Assembly (NCBI GenBank): GCA_964475945.1
Contig: CAYYYF010000016.1
Span: 1 to 25,639, forward strand
From: JBBIQH01 sp964475945
GTDB taxonomy: Archaea > Thermoproteota > Nitrososphaeria > Nitrososphaerales > Nitrosocaldaceae
Length of the DNA: 25,639 nt
Reading direction: 5' to 3'
Positions 8,323 through 15,464 of the stretch are shown here, in pieces. The notes under the pieces are model-generated. The model saw only the letters and a list, made by a program, of their open reading frames with translations. It was not told the DNA's origin and made no database searches. Positions within the stretch are counted from its first letter, which is position 1, and each line of letters opens with the position of its first letter. Both the position numbers and the translations under genes were made by a program.

Positions 8323-8738
8323 ATCTAGTTCATCCAAGGTACCTTACAGATCAACACCTCATAGCAGAGTATGATGAGTTACTTATGCTTATTGCCTATA
8401 TAAGGAGATACCCAAATGCAGATTCCATTAACACATTCAGGTTAGGAAAAGGACATATGAGGTTCTTCAAGGATAAACTACTCTATCTGAAGAGGAGGCA
8501 CGATGCATTAAGGGAGGAGATGATTACAAGGGGTTATAAGGCAGAGAAGGTTATAGATCTTAGTATATACCCTAAGGAGTTGATCAATGATTGGATCCCT
8601 AGAGAGGAGGATATGCTCATAGTGAAGGCAAGGATAGCAGAGAGGGTAGGTAGGAAGCCCTGGTACTACACCTATTACAGAAGGAGCATAGATTATGCTG
8701 AGTATATTAAGATGCTCAATGATGCACCAGCATTATGA
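8310..8738 (+). CDS. T4 endonuclease V-type pyrimidine-dimer DNA glycosylase/AP lyase
   Basis: The 142-residue protein matches phage T4 endonuclease V (DenV) closely in length and layout. It has the N-terminal MVRVNLV..., then LTDQHLIAEYDEL, in which H16, E20 and the catalytic E23 fall at the T4 positions. GKGHMRFFKDKLLYLKRRHD follows (T4 has GAGHVTFFYDKLEFLRKRQ), then YPKELINDWIPREE and the aromatic end RKPWYYTYYRRSI. The family cuts the glycosidic bond at UV-induced cyclobutane dimers using the N-terminal amine exposed after Met removal, then nicks the strand. Here residue 2 is Val, not Thr, and the T4 Arg22 is Asp, so specificity may differ. It is the last gene of the operon starting at 6860 and stops one base before motif copy B. 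Confidence 0.85.
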   Translation: MVRVNLVHPRYLTDQHLIAEYDELLMLIAYIRRYPNADSINTFRLGKGHMRFFKDKLLYLKRRHDALREEMITRGYKAEKVIDLSIYPKELINDWIPREEDMLIVKARIAERVGRKPWYYTYYRRSIDYAEYIKMLNDAPAL

Positions 8739-8768
8739 TTAGGCACTATTTTTATTAATTATCACTAT
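8739..8768 (+). promoter_or_regulatory. Shared promoter motif, copy B, with CACTAT direct repeat
   Basis: TTAGGCACTATT at 8739-8750 is followed by a second CACTAT at 8763-8768, exactly 19 bases after the first CACTAT (8744-8749). The second half abuts a TATA-like GTTTATTTT and ends 31 bases before the ATG at 8799, the expected place for archaeal core promoter elements. The first half would lie just upstream of the promoter. The layout matches copy C base for base in spacing. Confidence 0.6.
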
Positions 8769-8798
8769 GTTTATTTTACCCTAAGAGTATACTACTCC

Positions 8799-9704
8799 AT
8801 GGCATACATAAGACTAAAGAGCATAAAAGGGAAGGAGTATGCATACCTTGTAGAGAGTATATGGGATAAGGAGGAGAAGCAGCCTAAGCAGGTTATAATA
8901 AAGTATCTTGGGAGAGTAGATAGGATAGATATAGATGATATACCAGAGGAGTATAAGAGCGATCCTAGGATCCTGGATTTCATAAATAGGTATAGACTAC
9001 CAGCTAGGGAGGATATGTTATGTACTATAAGTAGGGATATCAAAGAGATAGTAGATATGCTCTCATCTGGGGATATAAAGGGCTTACTTGATATATTCAA
9101 GGGCTTACTCGCTAAAGGGGGTAATCTTACAGATGCCATAATAAAGTTCTATGAAGAGTTTATAATACCAGCACTTGAAGAGGTAGGAGAGTTATGGATG
9201 CAGAATAGGTTAGGTATAGCTGTAGAGCATGTATGTAGCAATACAGCTAATAGTGTAATAAAGAATATAGCGCATATTGCAAGTAATTCAAGTAAGAGTA
9301 TACAGAAGGGTAAGGTTATCTTGGCTACTCCAACTGGGGAGTTACATAATATAGCATGTAACATGTTAGAGTCTATCCTTGTAAGCAGAGGCTACAAAGT
9401 ATACAATATATCACCATCGGTACCTAGGGATGTTATAATAAGGTATATTGAAGATGTAAATGCAGATGCCCTATTGGTATCTATAACCCTTACAGATAGT
9501 GCAAAATTAGCAGAGAGGCTTGTAAAGACCATCAGGGGTAATGGTATATCAATACCTATAATCGTAGGCGGTAGGGTAGCAGCAGGGGTTAGATCATTAG
9601 AGGATCTCTGCATAGTATTTGAAGACAGATCATTTTACCCGATGATAAGCATAATAGATAGGGAGGTTAGTAGGTATAGAGGTAATGGTATAGAGATAAG
9701 ATGA
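8799..9704 (+). CDS. CarH-like B12-binding sensor with N-terminal transposase-like domain
   Basis: Residues 1-55 resemble the N-terminus of IS1634/IS4-like transposases (MAYIRLKSIKGKEYAYLVES...KYLGR) and could bind DNA. Residues 75-165 form the four-helix B12 cap: PALEEVGELWMQNRLGIAVEH carries W133 followed by nine residues and E143-H144, the Wx9EH signature of CarH-type adenosylcobalamin photoreceptors. Residues 172-295 are a Rossmann-type B12 domain with GELHNIA, where H183 is the expected lower cobalt ligand, then SITLTDS and GGR. CarH's upper ligand in the light state, the His next to the Trp, is Met134 here. CarH proteins are light-released transcriptional repressors. Its own promoter carries motif copy B, suggesting autoregulation. 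A corrinoid methyltransferase shuttle is the main alternative, but no methyltransferase is nearby. Confidence 0.7.
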   Translation: MAYIRLKSIKGKEYAYLVESIWDKEEKQPKQVIIKYLGRVDRIDIDDIPEEYKSDPRILDFINRYRLPAREDMLCTISRDIKEIVDMLSSGDIKGLLDIFKGLLAKGGNLTDAIIKFYEEFIIPALEEVGELWMQNRLGIAVEHVCSNTANSVIKNIAHIASNSSKSIQKGKVILATPTGELHNIACNMLESILVSRGYKVYNISPSVPRDVIIRYIEDVNADALLVSITLTDSAKLAERLVKTIRGNGISIPIIVGGRVAAGVRSLEDLCIVFEDRSFYPMISIIDREVSRYRGNGIEIR

Positions 9705-9722
9705 TTTATTAGATGATTTTTA

Positions 9723-9752
9723 TTAGGCACTATTTTTTATTATTACCACTAT
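9723..9752 (+). promoter_or_regulatory. Shared promoter motif, copy C, with CACTAT direct repeat
   Basis: TTAGGCACTATT occupies 9723-9734, with a second CACTAT at 9747-9752, 19 bases after the first (9728-9733). The TATA-like ATATTTATAT follows directly, and the second half ends 31 bases before the ATG at 9783. Spacing to the start codon is identical to copy B. Confidence 0.6.
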
Positions 9753-9782
9753 ATTTATATCCTTATCTATACAAACTTCAGC

Positions 9783-11015
9783 ATGGTAAAGGTTGTTGTT
9801 ATAGGGCTGGGTATGGGAGGTATGATAGCAGCATCCTACCTTGCTGAGAGGGTAGAGCTCTCTGCTATAGAGCCTAATCCATACCATCAACTCCTCTACA
9901 AGATACACCTTGTTGCAGCAGGGTTAGAGGATAGTAGTAGTGTAATACTCCCCTTGAATAGTATATTGGATGATAGAGTAAGGATAATCAATGATCTTGC
10001 ATGCAGGGTAGACCTTAGTAACAGGTTAGTCTATACAAGTAAGGGTACTATAGGGTATGATTACTTGGTTATAGCAGCAGGGAGTAGTGTAGAGTATTAT
10101 GGTATAGAGAATGCAAGAAGATATGCATATAGGCTTAACTCTGTAAGGGATGCATTAACAATACATCATAAACTGAAGAGTTTACCAAGGGGCTCTAGCA
10201 TAACAATAGTTGGGGGAGGGGCTACAGGAATAAGCCTGGCAGGTGCTGTAGCAGAGGCATATAGCAACCACTACAGGATAAGGGTTGTAGAGGCATTAGA
10301 TAACATACTTGAGGGCTGGGATAGATACATAGTAGAGCGTGCTTATACTCTTCTATCTGATTACGGTGTAGAGATCCTGAACAGTAGGAGGGTTACAGAT
10401 GTATACAGTGATAGTATCTCCCTTAACGATGGTACCATGCTTAACTCGGATCTTACAGTATGGACAGCTGGTATAAGGGCAGTAGATATTAATATAATGC
10501 AAGATGTTAAGAGGAGTAAGCAAGGGAGACTTGTTGTAGATAGATACTCTAGGTTAGATAGTTACGATGATGCATTCGCCATAGGGGATATCTGTGCATA
10601 TACCATCGATGGAAGAATAGTACAGCAGTCAGCACAGTTTGCTGTAAGGCAAGGGTATCAGGTAGCAAAGAACATAGTTAGTATGATAGATGGGTATAGA
10701 ATGAGACCAATAGTATACAGGGAGGGCGGTAGGATACTCTCATTAGGTAGAAGGTGTATAGGGGTAATCAATGGCATACCTATAGATGGAGTACTGTGCA
10801 ACTACATAGAGGAGTTTATAACATATAATTATATAGATGCCATAAAGGGTAATAGCATTGCATTATTGGTATATGAGGAAGATCTATTCTCTAATGCTAT
10901 AACATTCATGAGGTTCCTTGCCTATATTGGTGGCAGGGTGTTATTATATGGTATGCAGCCTAAGAAGGATGGTGTTATGGACGATCTTATAGCATCGTTA
11001 TGCCCACTGAGGTGA
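9783..11015 (+). CDS. NDH-2-like FAD-dependent NAD(P)H oxidoreductase
   Basis: The 410-residue protein is a two-dinucleotide-domain flavoprotein. The N-terminal FAD site is VVVIGLGMGGMIAASYL, followed by the YDYLVIAAGS motif. The NAD(P)H domain starts at SITIVGGGATGISLAGAVAE, then TVWTAGIRA, and the second FAD contact AFAIGDICA precedes a QSAQFAVRQGYQVAKNI helix. This is the layout of type II NADH dehydrogenases and related sulfide:quinone oxidoreductases. No redox-active CxxC pair is seen, and the C-terminal membrane-binding helix is weak (SNAITFMRFLAYIGGRVLLYG). The electron acceptor is unknown. The gene has its own promoter with motif copy C and overlaps or abuts the next small gene. Confidence 0.75.
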   Translation: MVKVVVIGLGMGGMIAASYLAERVELSAIEPNPYHQLLYKIHLVAAGLEDSSSVILPLNSILDDRVRIINDLACRVDLSNRLVYTSKGTIGYDYLVIAAGSSVEYYGIENARRYAYRLNSVRDALTIHHKLKSLPRGSSITIVGGGATGISLAGAVAEAYSNHYRIRVVEALDNILEGWDRYIVERAYTLLSDYGVEILNSRRVTDVYSDSISLNDGTMLNSDLTVWTAGIRAVDINIMQDVKRSKQGRLVVDRYSRLDSYDDAFAIGDICAYTIDGRIVQQSAQFAVRQGYQVAKNIVSMIDGYRMRPIVYREGGRILSLGRRCIGVINGIPIDGVLCNYIEEFITYNYIDAIKGNSIALLVYEEDLFSNAITFMRFLAYIGGRVLLYGMQPKKDGVMDDLIASLCPLR

Positions 11016-11020
11016 TCTTA

Positions 11021-11380
11021 ATGCCCCATGTAGTCTTAGAGGGTAAGATAGATCTTGATGACCTCCTCAATAGCTTTAAAAGGTTCTTCCTCAGGGAAGG
11101 AGATAAGATAGTAAGGCTTGATGAGATGCTTGTTAATAATATGAGGAGTAGGTTGCTTGTAAAGGCTACAGCAGTAGATAATGCTGTATCAAGATCTTAT
11201 TATATAAGTATACTCCTCAAGGATTCAAGTATAACTGTAAGGCTTGATGAATTAACTGATCCAGAGAAGACAGATGGTGTTAAACTATCCTTAGCAGTAG
11301 TAGCAGATATGCTTATGAGAAGGTATGGTATGAAGGTGGTAAGGACAAATATTGGGGAGTATCTTGAGAGGATAAAGTGA
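11021..11380 (+). CDS. Small protein of unknown function
   Basis: I do not recognise this 119-residue soluble protein. It starts PHVVLEGKIDLDDLLNSFKRFF and contains alternating strand and helix segments (RSYYISILLKDSSITVRLDE; VKLSLAVVADMLMRRYG), so an alpha/beta fold is likely. The ATG at 11021 is chosen because GAGGTGATC lies 7-8 bases before it, a Shine-Dalgarno-like site inside the end of the flavoprotein gene. An in-frame ATG at 11000 would overlap more. It is probably cotranscribed with the flavoprotein. Its last 20 bases (LERIK and stop) form the left part of a 29-bp direct repeat, described separately. Confidence 0.6.
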   Translation: MPHVVLEGKIDLDDLLNSFKRFFLREGDKIVRLDEMLVNNMRSRLLVKATAVDNAVSRSYYISILLKDSSITVRLDELTDPEKTDGVKLSLAVVADMLMRRYGMKVVRTNIGEYLERIK

Positions 11381-11455
11381 TACGCATACATTCTAGGTAA
11401 GACCTGATATACAGGTTCAGCCAATCATCTTGAGAGGATAAAGTGATACGCATAC
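11361..11455. repeat. 29-bp perfect direct repeat around a unique 37-bp insert (neo-CRISPR-like)
   Basis: The 29 bases at 11361-11389 (ATCTTGAGAGG...GCATAC) recur exactly at 11427-11455. The bases immediately outside differ on both sides, so the identity is exactly 29. The 37 bases between (11390-11426) are unique in the window and contain a small hairpin, ACCTG-ATATA-CAGGT. The first copy spans the stop codon of the upstream gene. The 66-base period equals that of the CRISPR array at the window end. Confidence 0.9.
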
Positions 11456-11517
11456 CTTCCCATCATTTATTATTAATTGTATAATCTTTTTATTCTACTT
11501 TAATATTCCTATGGTTG

Positions 11518-13365
11518 ATGAAGGTACTCACATTACACTCTAACTTCATAGAGTATGAGCCTATAGAGAAGGAGATAAGTGAGGCTGAGGAGGCAGAGAA
11601 GGTAAAGGTAAGGGTCGATGATCTGGTAGTAGCATTCATAGCAGTAGAGAGAGGTGATGATGGTATTGTAGGTAAGGCTGTAGAGGAGATAAGGTTATGG
11701 CTTGATAAGGTTAGGTGCAATAGGTTGATGCTTTACCCATACGCACATCTTAGCAGTAACCTTGCTGATGCAAAGGATGCATTAAAAGTAATAAAGGATG
11801 TAGAGGATATGCTTAAGGATAATAATATAATAGTATATAGGGCACCATTCGGCTGGACCAAGGCATTTACAATAAGCATAAAGGGCCATCCTTTAGCCGA
11901 GCACGCAATAAGCATAAGCAAGAATGATGCAAGTAGTATAGTATCTCAAGCATTACAGGGAGAGGAGAGGTTAGTCTCTACATGGTATATACTTGAGCCT
12001 AATGGTAATAAAGTACCCTTACACGAGTATAAATTTACCAATGAGAGGTTAAAGGCACTAGCAGAGTATGAGGTTAGGAAGAGGAGGGAGGTTGATGAGG
12101 AGCCTCCACATGTTAGGTTGATGAAGAGGCTAGCAATAGCAGATCATGAGCCGGCATCTGATGCAGGTAACCTTAGGTTCTACCCTAAAGGCAGATTGAT
12201 AAAATCGCTTATAGAGCAGTATGTTACTAGGAAGGTTATAGAGTATGGTGCTGTAGAGGTTGAGACTCCCATAATGTATGATACCAAGCACCCTAGCCTT
12301 GCAAGTTACTTCAACAGATTCCCTGCCAGGCAGTATATTATAGAGTCTGAGGGCAAGGAGTTCTTCCTTAGGTTTGCTGCATGCTTTGGTCAATTCCTTA
12401 TGGCTAAGGACTTTACAATATCTTATAGGCATATGCCATTGAGAATATATGAGCTTACAAGGTACTCATTCAGGAGAGAGAAGAGTGGGGAGCTTGTAGG
12501 CTTGAGGAGATTAAGGGCATTCACCATGCCAGACTGCCATGCACTATGCAAGGATATGGAGCAGGTTAAGGAGGAGATGATAACTAGATTAGAGTTATCG
12601 AAGGAGGTTATAAATGAACTGGGCATAGGGTTAGAGGATGTTGAGATGGCAATAAGGGTTACATCGGAGTTTTACAATGGGAATAAGGAGTTTATAGTTG
12701 AGTTGGTTAAAAGGTTTGGTAAACCAGTGCTTGTAGAGGAGTGGAGTGAGAAGTTCTTCTACTTTGTATTAAAGTGGGAGTTCAACTTCATAGATAACCT
12801 TGGTAAGGCATCTGCACTCTCAACTGATCAGATAGATGTTGAGAATGGAGCAAGATATGGTATAGTCTTTGTTGATGAGCATGGCAATAGAAGGAATCCG
12901 ATAATACTCCACAACTCTCCTAGTGGGGCTGTGGAGAGGGTTATGTATGCATTACTTGAGAAGTCTGCAAGGATGCAGAGGGAAGGTAAGATACCGATGC
13001 TCCCATTATGGCTATCTCCAACTCAGGTAAGGCTTATACCTGTAAGCAAGGACTATCTGCAGTATTGCATTAAATTAATGCAGATTATAGAGAGCAAGCA
13101 GATAAGGGTTGATGTGGATGATAGGGAGGAGAGTGTGGGCAAGAGGATAAGGGATGCTGAGTTGGAGTGGATACCCTATATACTTGTTATAGGGGAGAAG
13201 GAGGTAGCAGACAACTCATTAAATGTTAGGGTAAGGGGTGTAGGTGTAAGGAGTATTAGCATAGATGATCTAGTAAGGGAGATAAGGGATGAGGTTAGGG
13301 ATAAACCCTTTATGCCATTGAATATGCCAAAGTATGTAAGTATGAGACCAAGTATAATGGTATGA
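11518..13365 (+). CDS. thrS: Threonyl-tRNA synthetase, archaeal type
   Basis: ThrRS charges tRNA-Thr in the cytoplasm. The 615-residue protein has the archaeal N-terminal editing domain (about residues 1-140: MKVLTLHSNFIEY, then HLSSNLADAKDAL and GWTKAFTISIKGHPLAEH), which is related to D-aminoacyl-tRNA deacylases and removes mischarged Ser. The class II catalytic core follows, with RFYPKG, motif 2-type FRREKSGELVGLRRLRAFTM and motif 3-type SPSGAVERVMYALLE. The zinc ligands are visible as the Cys of RFAACFGQF and the His of DCHALC and LHNSP. The anticodon-binding domain begins near LPLWLSPTQVRLIPV. A TTG at 11515 immediately precedes the preferred ATG (11518). A TATA-like ATAATCTTTTTATT lies at about 11481-11494. 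Confidence 0.95.
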   Translation: MKVLTLHSNFIEYEPIEKEISEAEEAEKVKVRVDDLVVAFIAVERGDDGIVGKAVEEIRLWLDKVRCNRLMLYPYAHLSSNLADAKDALKVIKDVEDMLKDNNIIVYRAPFGWTKAFTISIKGHPLAEHAISISKNDASSIVSQALQGEERLVSTWYILEPNGNKVPLHEYKFTNERLKALAEYEVRKRREVDEEPPHVRLMKRLAIADHEPASDAGNLRFYPKGRLIKSLIEQYVTRKVIEYGAVEVETPIMYDTKHPSLASYFNRFPARQYIIESEGKEFFLRFAACFGQFLMAKDFTISYRHMPLRIYELTRYSFRREKSGELVGLRRLRAFTMPDCHALCKDMEQVKEEMITRLELSKEVINELGIGLEDVEMAIRVTSEFYNGNKEFIVELVKRFGKPVLVEEWSEKFFYFVLKWEFNFIDNLGKASALSTDQIDVENGARYGIVFVDEHGNRRNPIILHNSPSGAVERVMYALLEKSARMQREGKIPMLPLWLSPTQVRLIPVSKDYLQYCIKLMQIIESKQIRVDVDDREESVGKRIRDAELEWIPYILVIGEKEVADNSLNVRVRGVGVRSISIDDLVREIRDEVRDKPFMPLNMPKYVSMRPSIMV

Positions 13366-13378
13366 AATGAGTTATATA

Positions 13379-14281
13379 TTACTTGCTCATGAGGATAAGC
13401 TCTAGCATCAACTTTGCTGCAAGCACTGCTGTTGAGCCATCATCACATGGAGGGCAGAGTTCAACTATATCAAATGATCTTATCCTTTTATCCTTAAGCA
13501 GTGATAGCATCTCTAGCATATGAATAGGAGTTAACCCAAAGGGCTCTGGTGTGCCTACACCTTTAGCATATGCTGGATCAATTGCATCAAGATCTATGCT
13601 TATATATACATCATCGTAACTTGATATTATATCCTTAAACCTTGATATAGCATCTTTACCTAGAAGGATATCCTTTGCCATTATAAGGTTAACCCTTGCA
13701 CTATTAGCGTACCTTAACTCATCCCTAGAGAAGCCTCTAGCCCCTATATGCACTACATTGCTACCATCATCCTCTCTACTCTCAATTATCCTATGCAAGT
13801 ATGTTGCATGGTTTAACCTGCAGTCATTGTACTCATCCCTTAGGTCAAGGTGTGCATCAAACACAACAAGCATAACATCTTTATAATTATCCTCAATAGC
13901 CTTGTAACTTGCTAGTGTTAAAAGATGCTCCCCCCCTAGAACTACTATCACTTTATTGCTATTACTATTGTTGCTATTGCTACCTGCTAACTCATGGATA
14001 ACCTTGCTAAGCATATCTACCATAACCTCTGGCTTTGTTGTACTCCTTATATTGCCTACATCATGTATGCTAACATCCTCTAAACTCTTGCTATCATCAA
14101 GTAGTGAGTTAAACTCTATATTTAGTAATGCTTCCCTTATAGCATTTGGCCCAAACCTTGTACCTGGTCTATAGGATGTTGTTGAATCAAATGGTACACC
14201 AACTATATATGCACCATAACCCTTACCATTACTTGCCAACTGTAATGGCTTATTGGTAAAAAGATCTATGTAACTCATCAT
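13379..14281 (-). CDS. speB: Agmatinase (ureohydrolase family)
   Basis: The 300-residue protein has the binuclear-Mn ureohydrolase motifs in order: VPFDSTTSYRPGTRFGPNAIR, GGEH, FDAHLDLRDEY, NHATYLHRI and SIDLDAIDPAYAKGVGTPEP. The family hydrolyses guanidino groups. Agmatine to putrescine and urea is the most likely reaction in this lineage, although arginase or guanidinobutyrase activity cannot be excluded by eye. A Ser/Asn run (GSNSNNSNSN) encoded by a trinucleotide-like tract at about 13950-13985 enlarges a loop before the GGEH strand. It lies 31 bp downstream of deoxyhypusine synthase on the same strand, which consumes spermidine, so the pair probably serves polyamine supply and use. Confidence 0.85.
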   Translation of the reverse strand: MMSYIDLFTNKPLQLASNGKGYGAYIVGVPFDSTTSYRPGTRFGPNAIREALLNIEFNSLLDDSKSLEDVSIHDVGNIRSTTKPEVMVDMLSKVIHELAGSNSNNSNSNKVIVVLGGEHLLTLASYKAIEDNYKDVMLVVFDAHLDLRDEYNDCRLNHATYLHRIIESREDDGSNVVHIGARGFSRDELRYANSARVNLIMAKDILLGKDAISRFKDIISSYDDVYISIDLDAIDPAYAKGVGTPEPFGLTPIHMLEMLSLLKDKRIRSFDIVELCPPCDDGSTAVLAAKLMLELILMSK

Positions 14282-14312
14282 GTAATCACCTACACATTAC
14301 TTATATGTTAAT

Positions 14313-15410
14313 TCACACCTTCTTGTTAAGAAGTTTAGTTTCATATATATACTTTAGTCTCTCATAATACTCCTTACGCTTAAGATATAAGCCTTTACCC
14401 TTCCTAGGCTCATGCTTTGATATAGCGTAGAGACATAGCAAGGGGAATGTTATACTTGCATCCCCATAAACAGTAACAAGGTTGATATGGGATGTCTTAA
14501 CCTTACCCCAACTCTTACCTTCCTGCAAGGTTGCACCAGATAAGCCTCCTGTATCTGGCCTTGCATCTGTTAGCTGTATTATGTAATCCAAGCCTCCATG
14601 GTTAAGATGCAATATCTGATCCAACGCTGGTCCAGTCTGCTGTGCAGTATTCTTTGGAACCCCTCCCCCTATCTCTAATGCACAGTTCTTGCTTGAGTTA
14701 TATACTATAGCTGCCTGCTCTATTATCTCCCTTATAGCATCTACCAAGAAATGCTTACCATTTAACCTTAATGGTATAAGATCCAATGCAAGTGAAGAGT
14801 CCTTGAACGTTGATATGTATACTGGAACATTGCAGGCATATGCACTTGCTAGGAATGAGCGCTCTCTATCAGCATTCTCATATATGTACTTGCCTAGCAT
14901 ATATGAGAACTCTGCTGTTGTAAACCCTTCTGCATTAAACTCATTGCCTTTAATAGCCTCCTCTACCATCTCCATTACTATCTTATCCTGCCTCTGCAAT
15001 GTCTCATCCTCTTTAATGTAAACATCGTATATCCTAACTATATTCCTCTTATGCAGTATATCATCATCAACATCAAAGTGCCCTTGCTTAACAGGTAACT
15101 TGAATGCAAAGTGAGCATCATGGTATATGTTTGCACCAGTAGCAATTATCCAGTCAACGAATCCATGCTCTATCAGATCTTTAACAAGCCCGCCATAACC
15201 TATAGGGGTCATTGCACCTGCTATGGTTAAGCATATGGTAGCATCATCCTCTATCATGCGAGAAAGCAACTCTGCAGCCTCACCCAACCTCCTTGCATTG
15301 TAACCTGCAGATGCATAAAGCCTTATGATATCCTCTATACCTGTATCCTTTGATATCCTTGCATATGGTATATCACTACCAGAAAAGGTATACCTATCAT
15401 TAAAACCCAT
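14313..15410 (-). CDS. dys: Deoxyhypusine synthase
   Basis: This enzyme moves the aminobutyl group of spermidine to a lysine of translation factor aIF5A, the first step of hypusination. The 365 residues include LTIAGAMTPIGYGGLVKDLI and DWIIATGANIYHD (the NAD site), VYISTFKDSSLALDL, ALEIGGGVPKN, and QLTDARPDTGGLSGATLQEGKSWGKVK. The Lys of SWGK is the residue that forms the enzyme-imine intermediate in the human enzyme. The SGA and DASITFPLL elements are also typical. It lies between aspS and the agmatinase gene, all on the minus strand. Confidence 0.95.
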   Translation of the reverse strand: MGFNDRYTFSGSDIPYARISKDTGIEDIIRLYASAGYNARRLGEAAELLSRMIEDDATICLTIAGAMTPIGYGGLVKDLIEHGFVDWIIATGANIYHDAHFAFKLPVKQGHFDVDDDILHKRNIVRIYDVYIKEDETLQRQDKIVMEMVEEAIKGNEFNAEGFTTAEFSYMLGKYIYENADRERSFLASAYACNVPVYISTFKDSSLALDLIPLRLNGKHFLVDAIREIIEQAAIVYNSSKNCALEIGGGVPKNTAQQTGPALDQILHLNHGGLDYIIQLTDARPDTGGLSGATLQEGKSWGKVKTSHINLVTVYGDASITFPLLCLYAISKHEPRKGKGLYLKRKEYYERLKYIYETKLLNKKV

Positions 15411-15464
15411 TACCCTATCTTTATAAAGGATAAAGTAATAAGTTTATCTATTAGCCATCTCATG

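Noticed and set aside
8799..9704. Corrinoid methyltransferase shuttle protein (MtaC/MtmC type)
   Set aside because: The Wx9EH cap motif is of the CarH type, the DxHxxG motif is altered to ExHxxA, and no methyltransferase or corrinoid activation gene is adjacent.
11361..11455. Simple tandem duplication or replication slippage as the cause of the repeated 29 bp
   Set aside because: A tandem duplication would give adjacent copies or would also duplicate the middle part; here a unique 37-bp sequence separates exact copies. It remains possible only with a later deletion or divergence.
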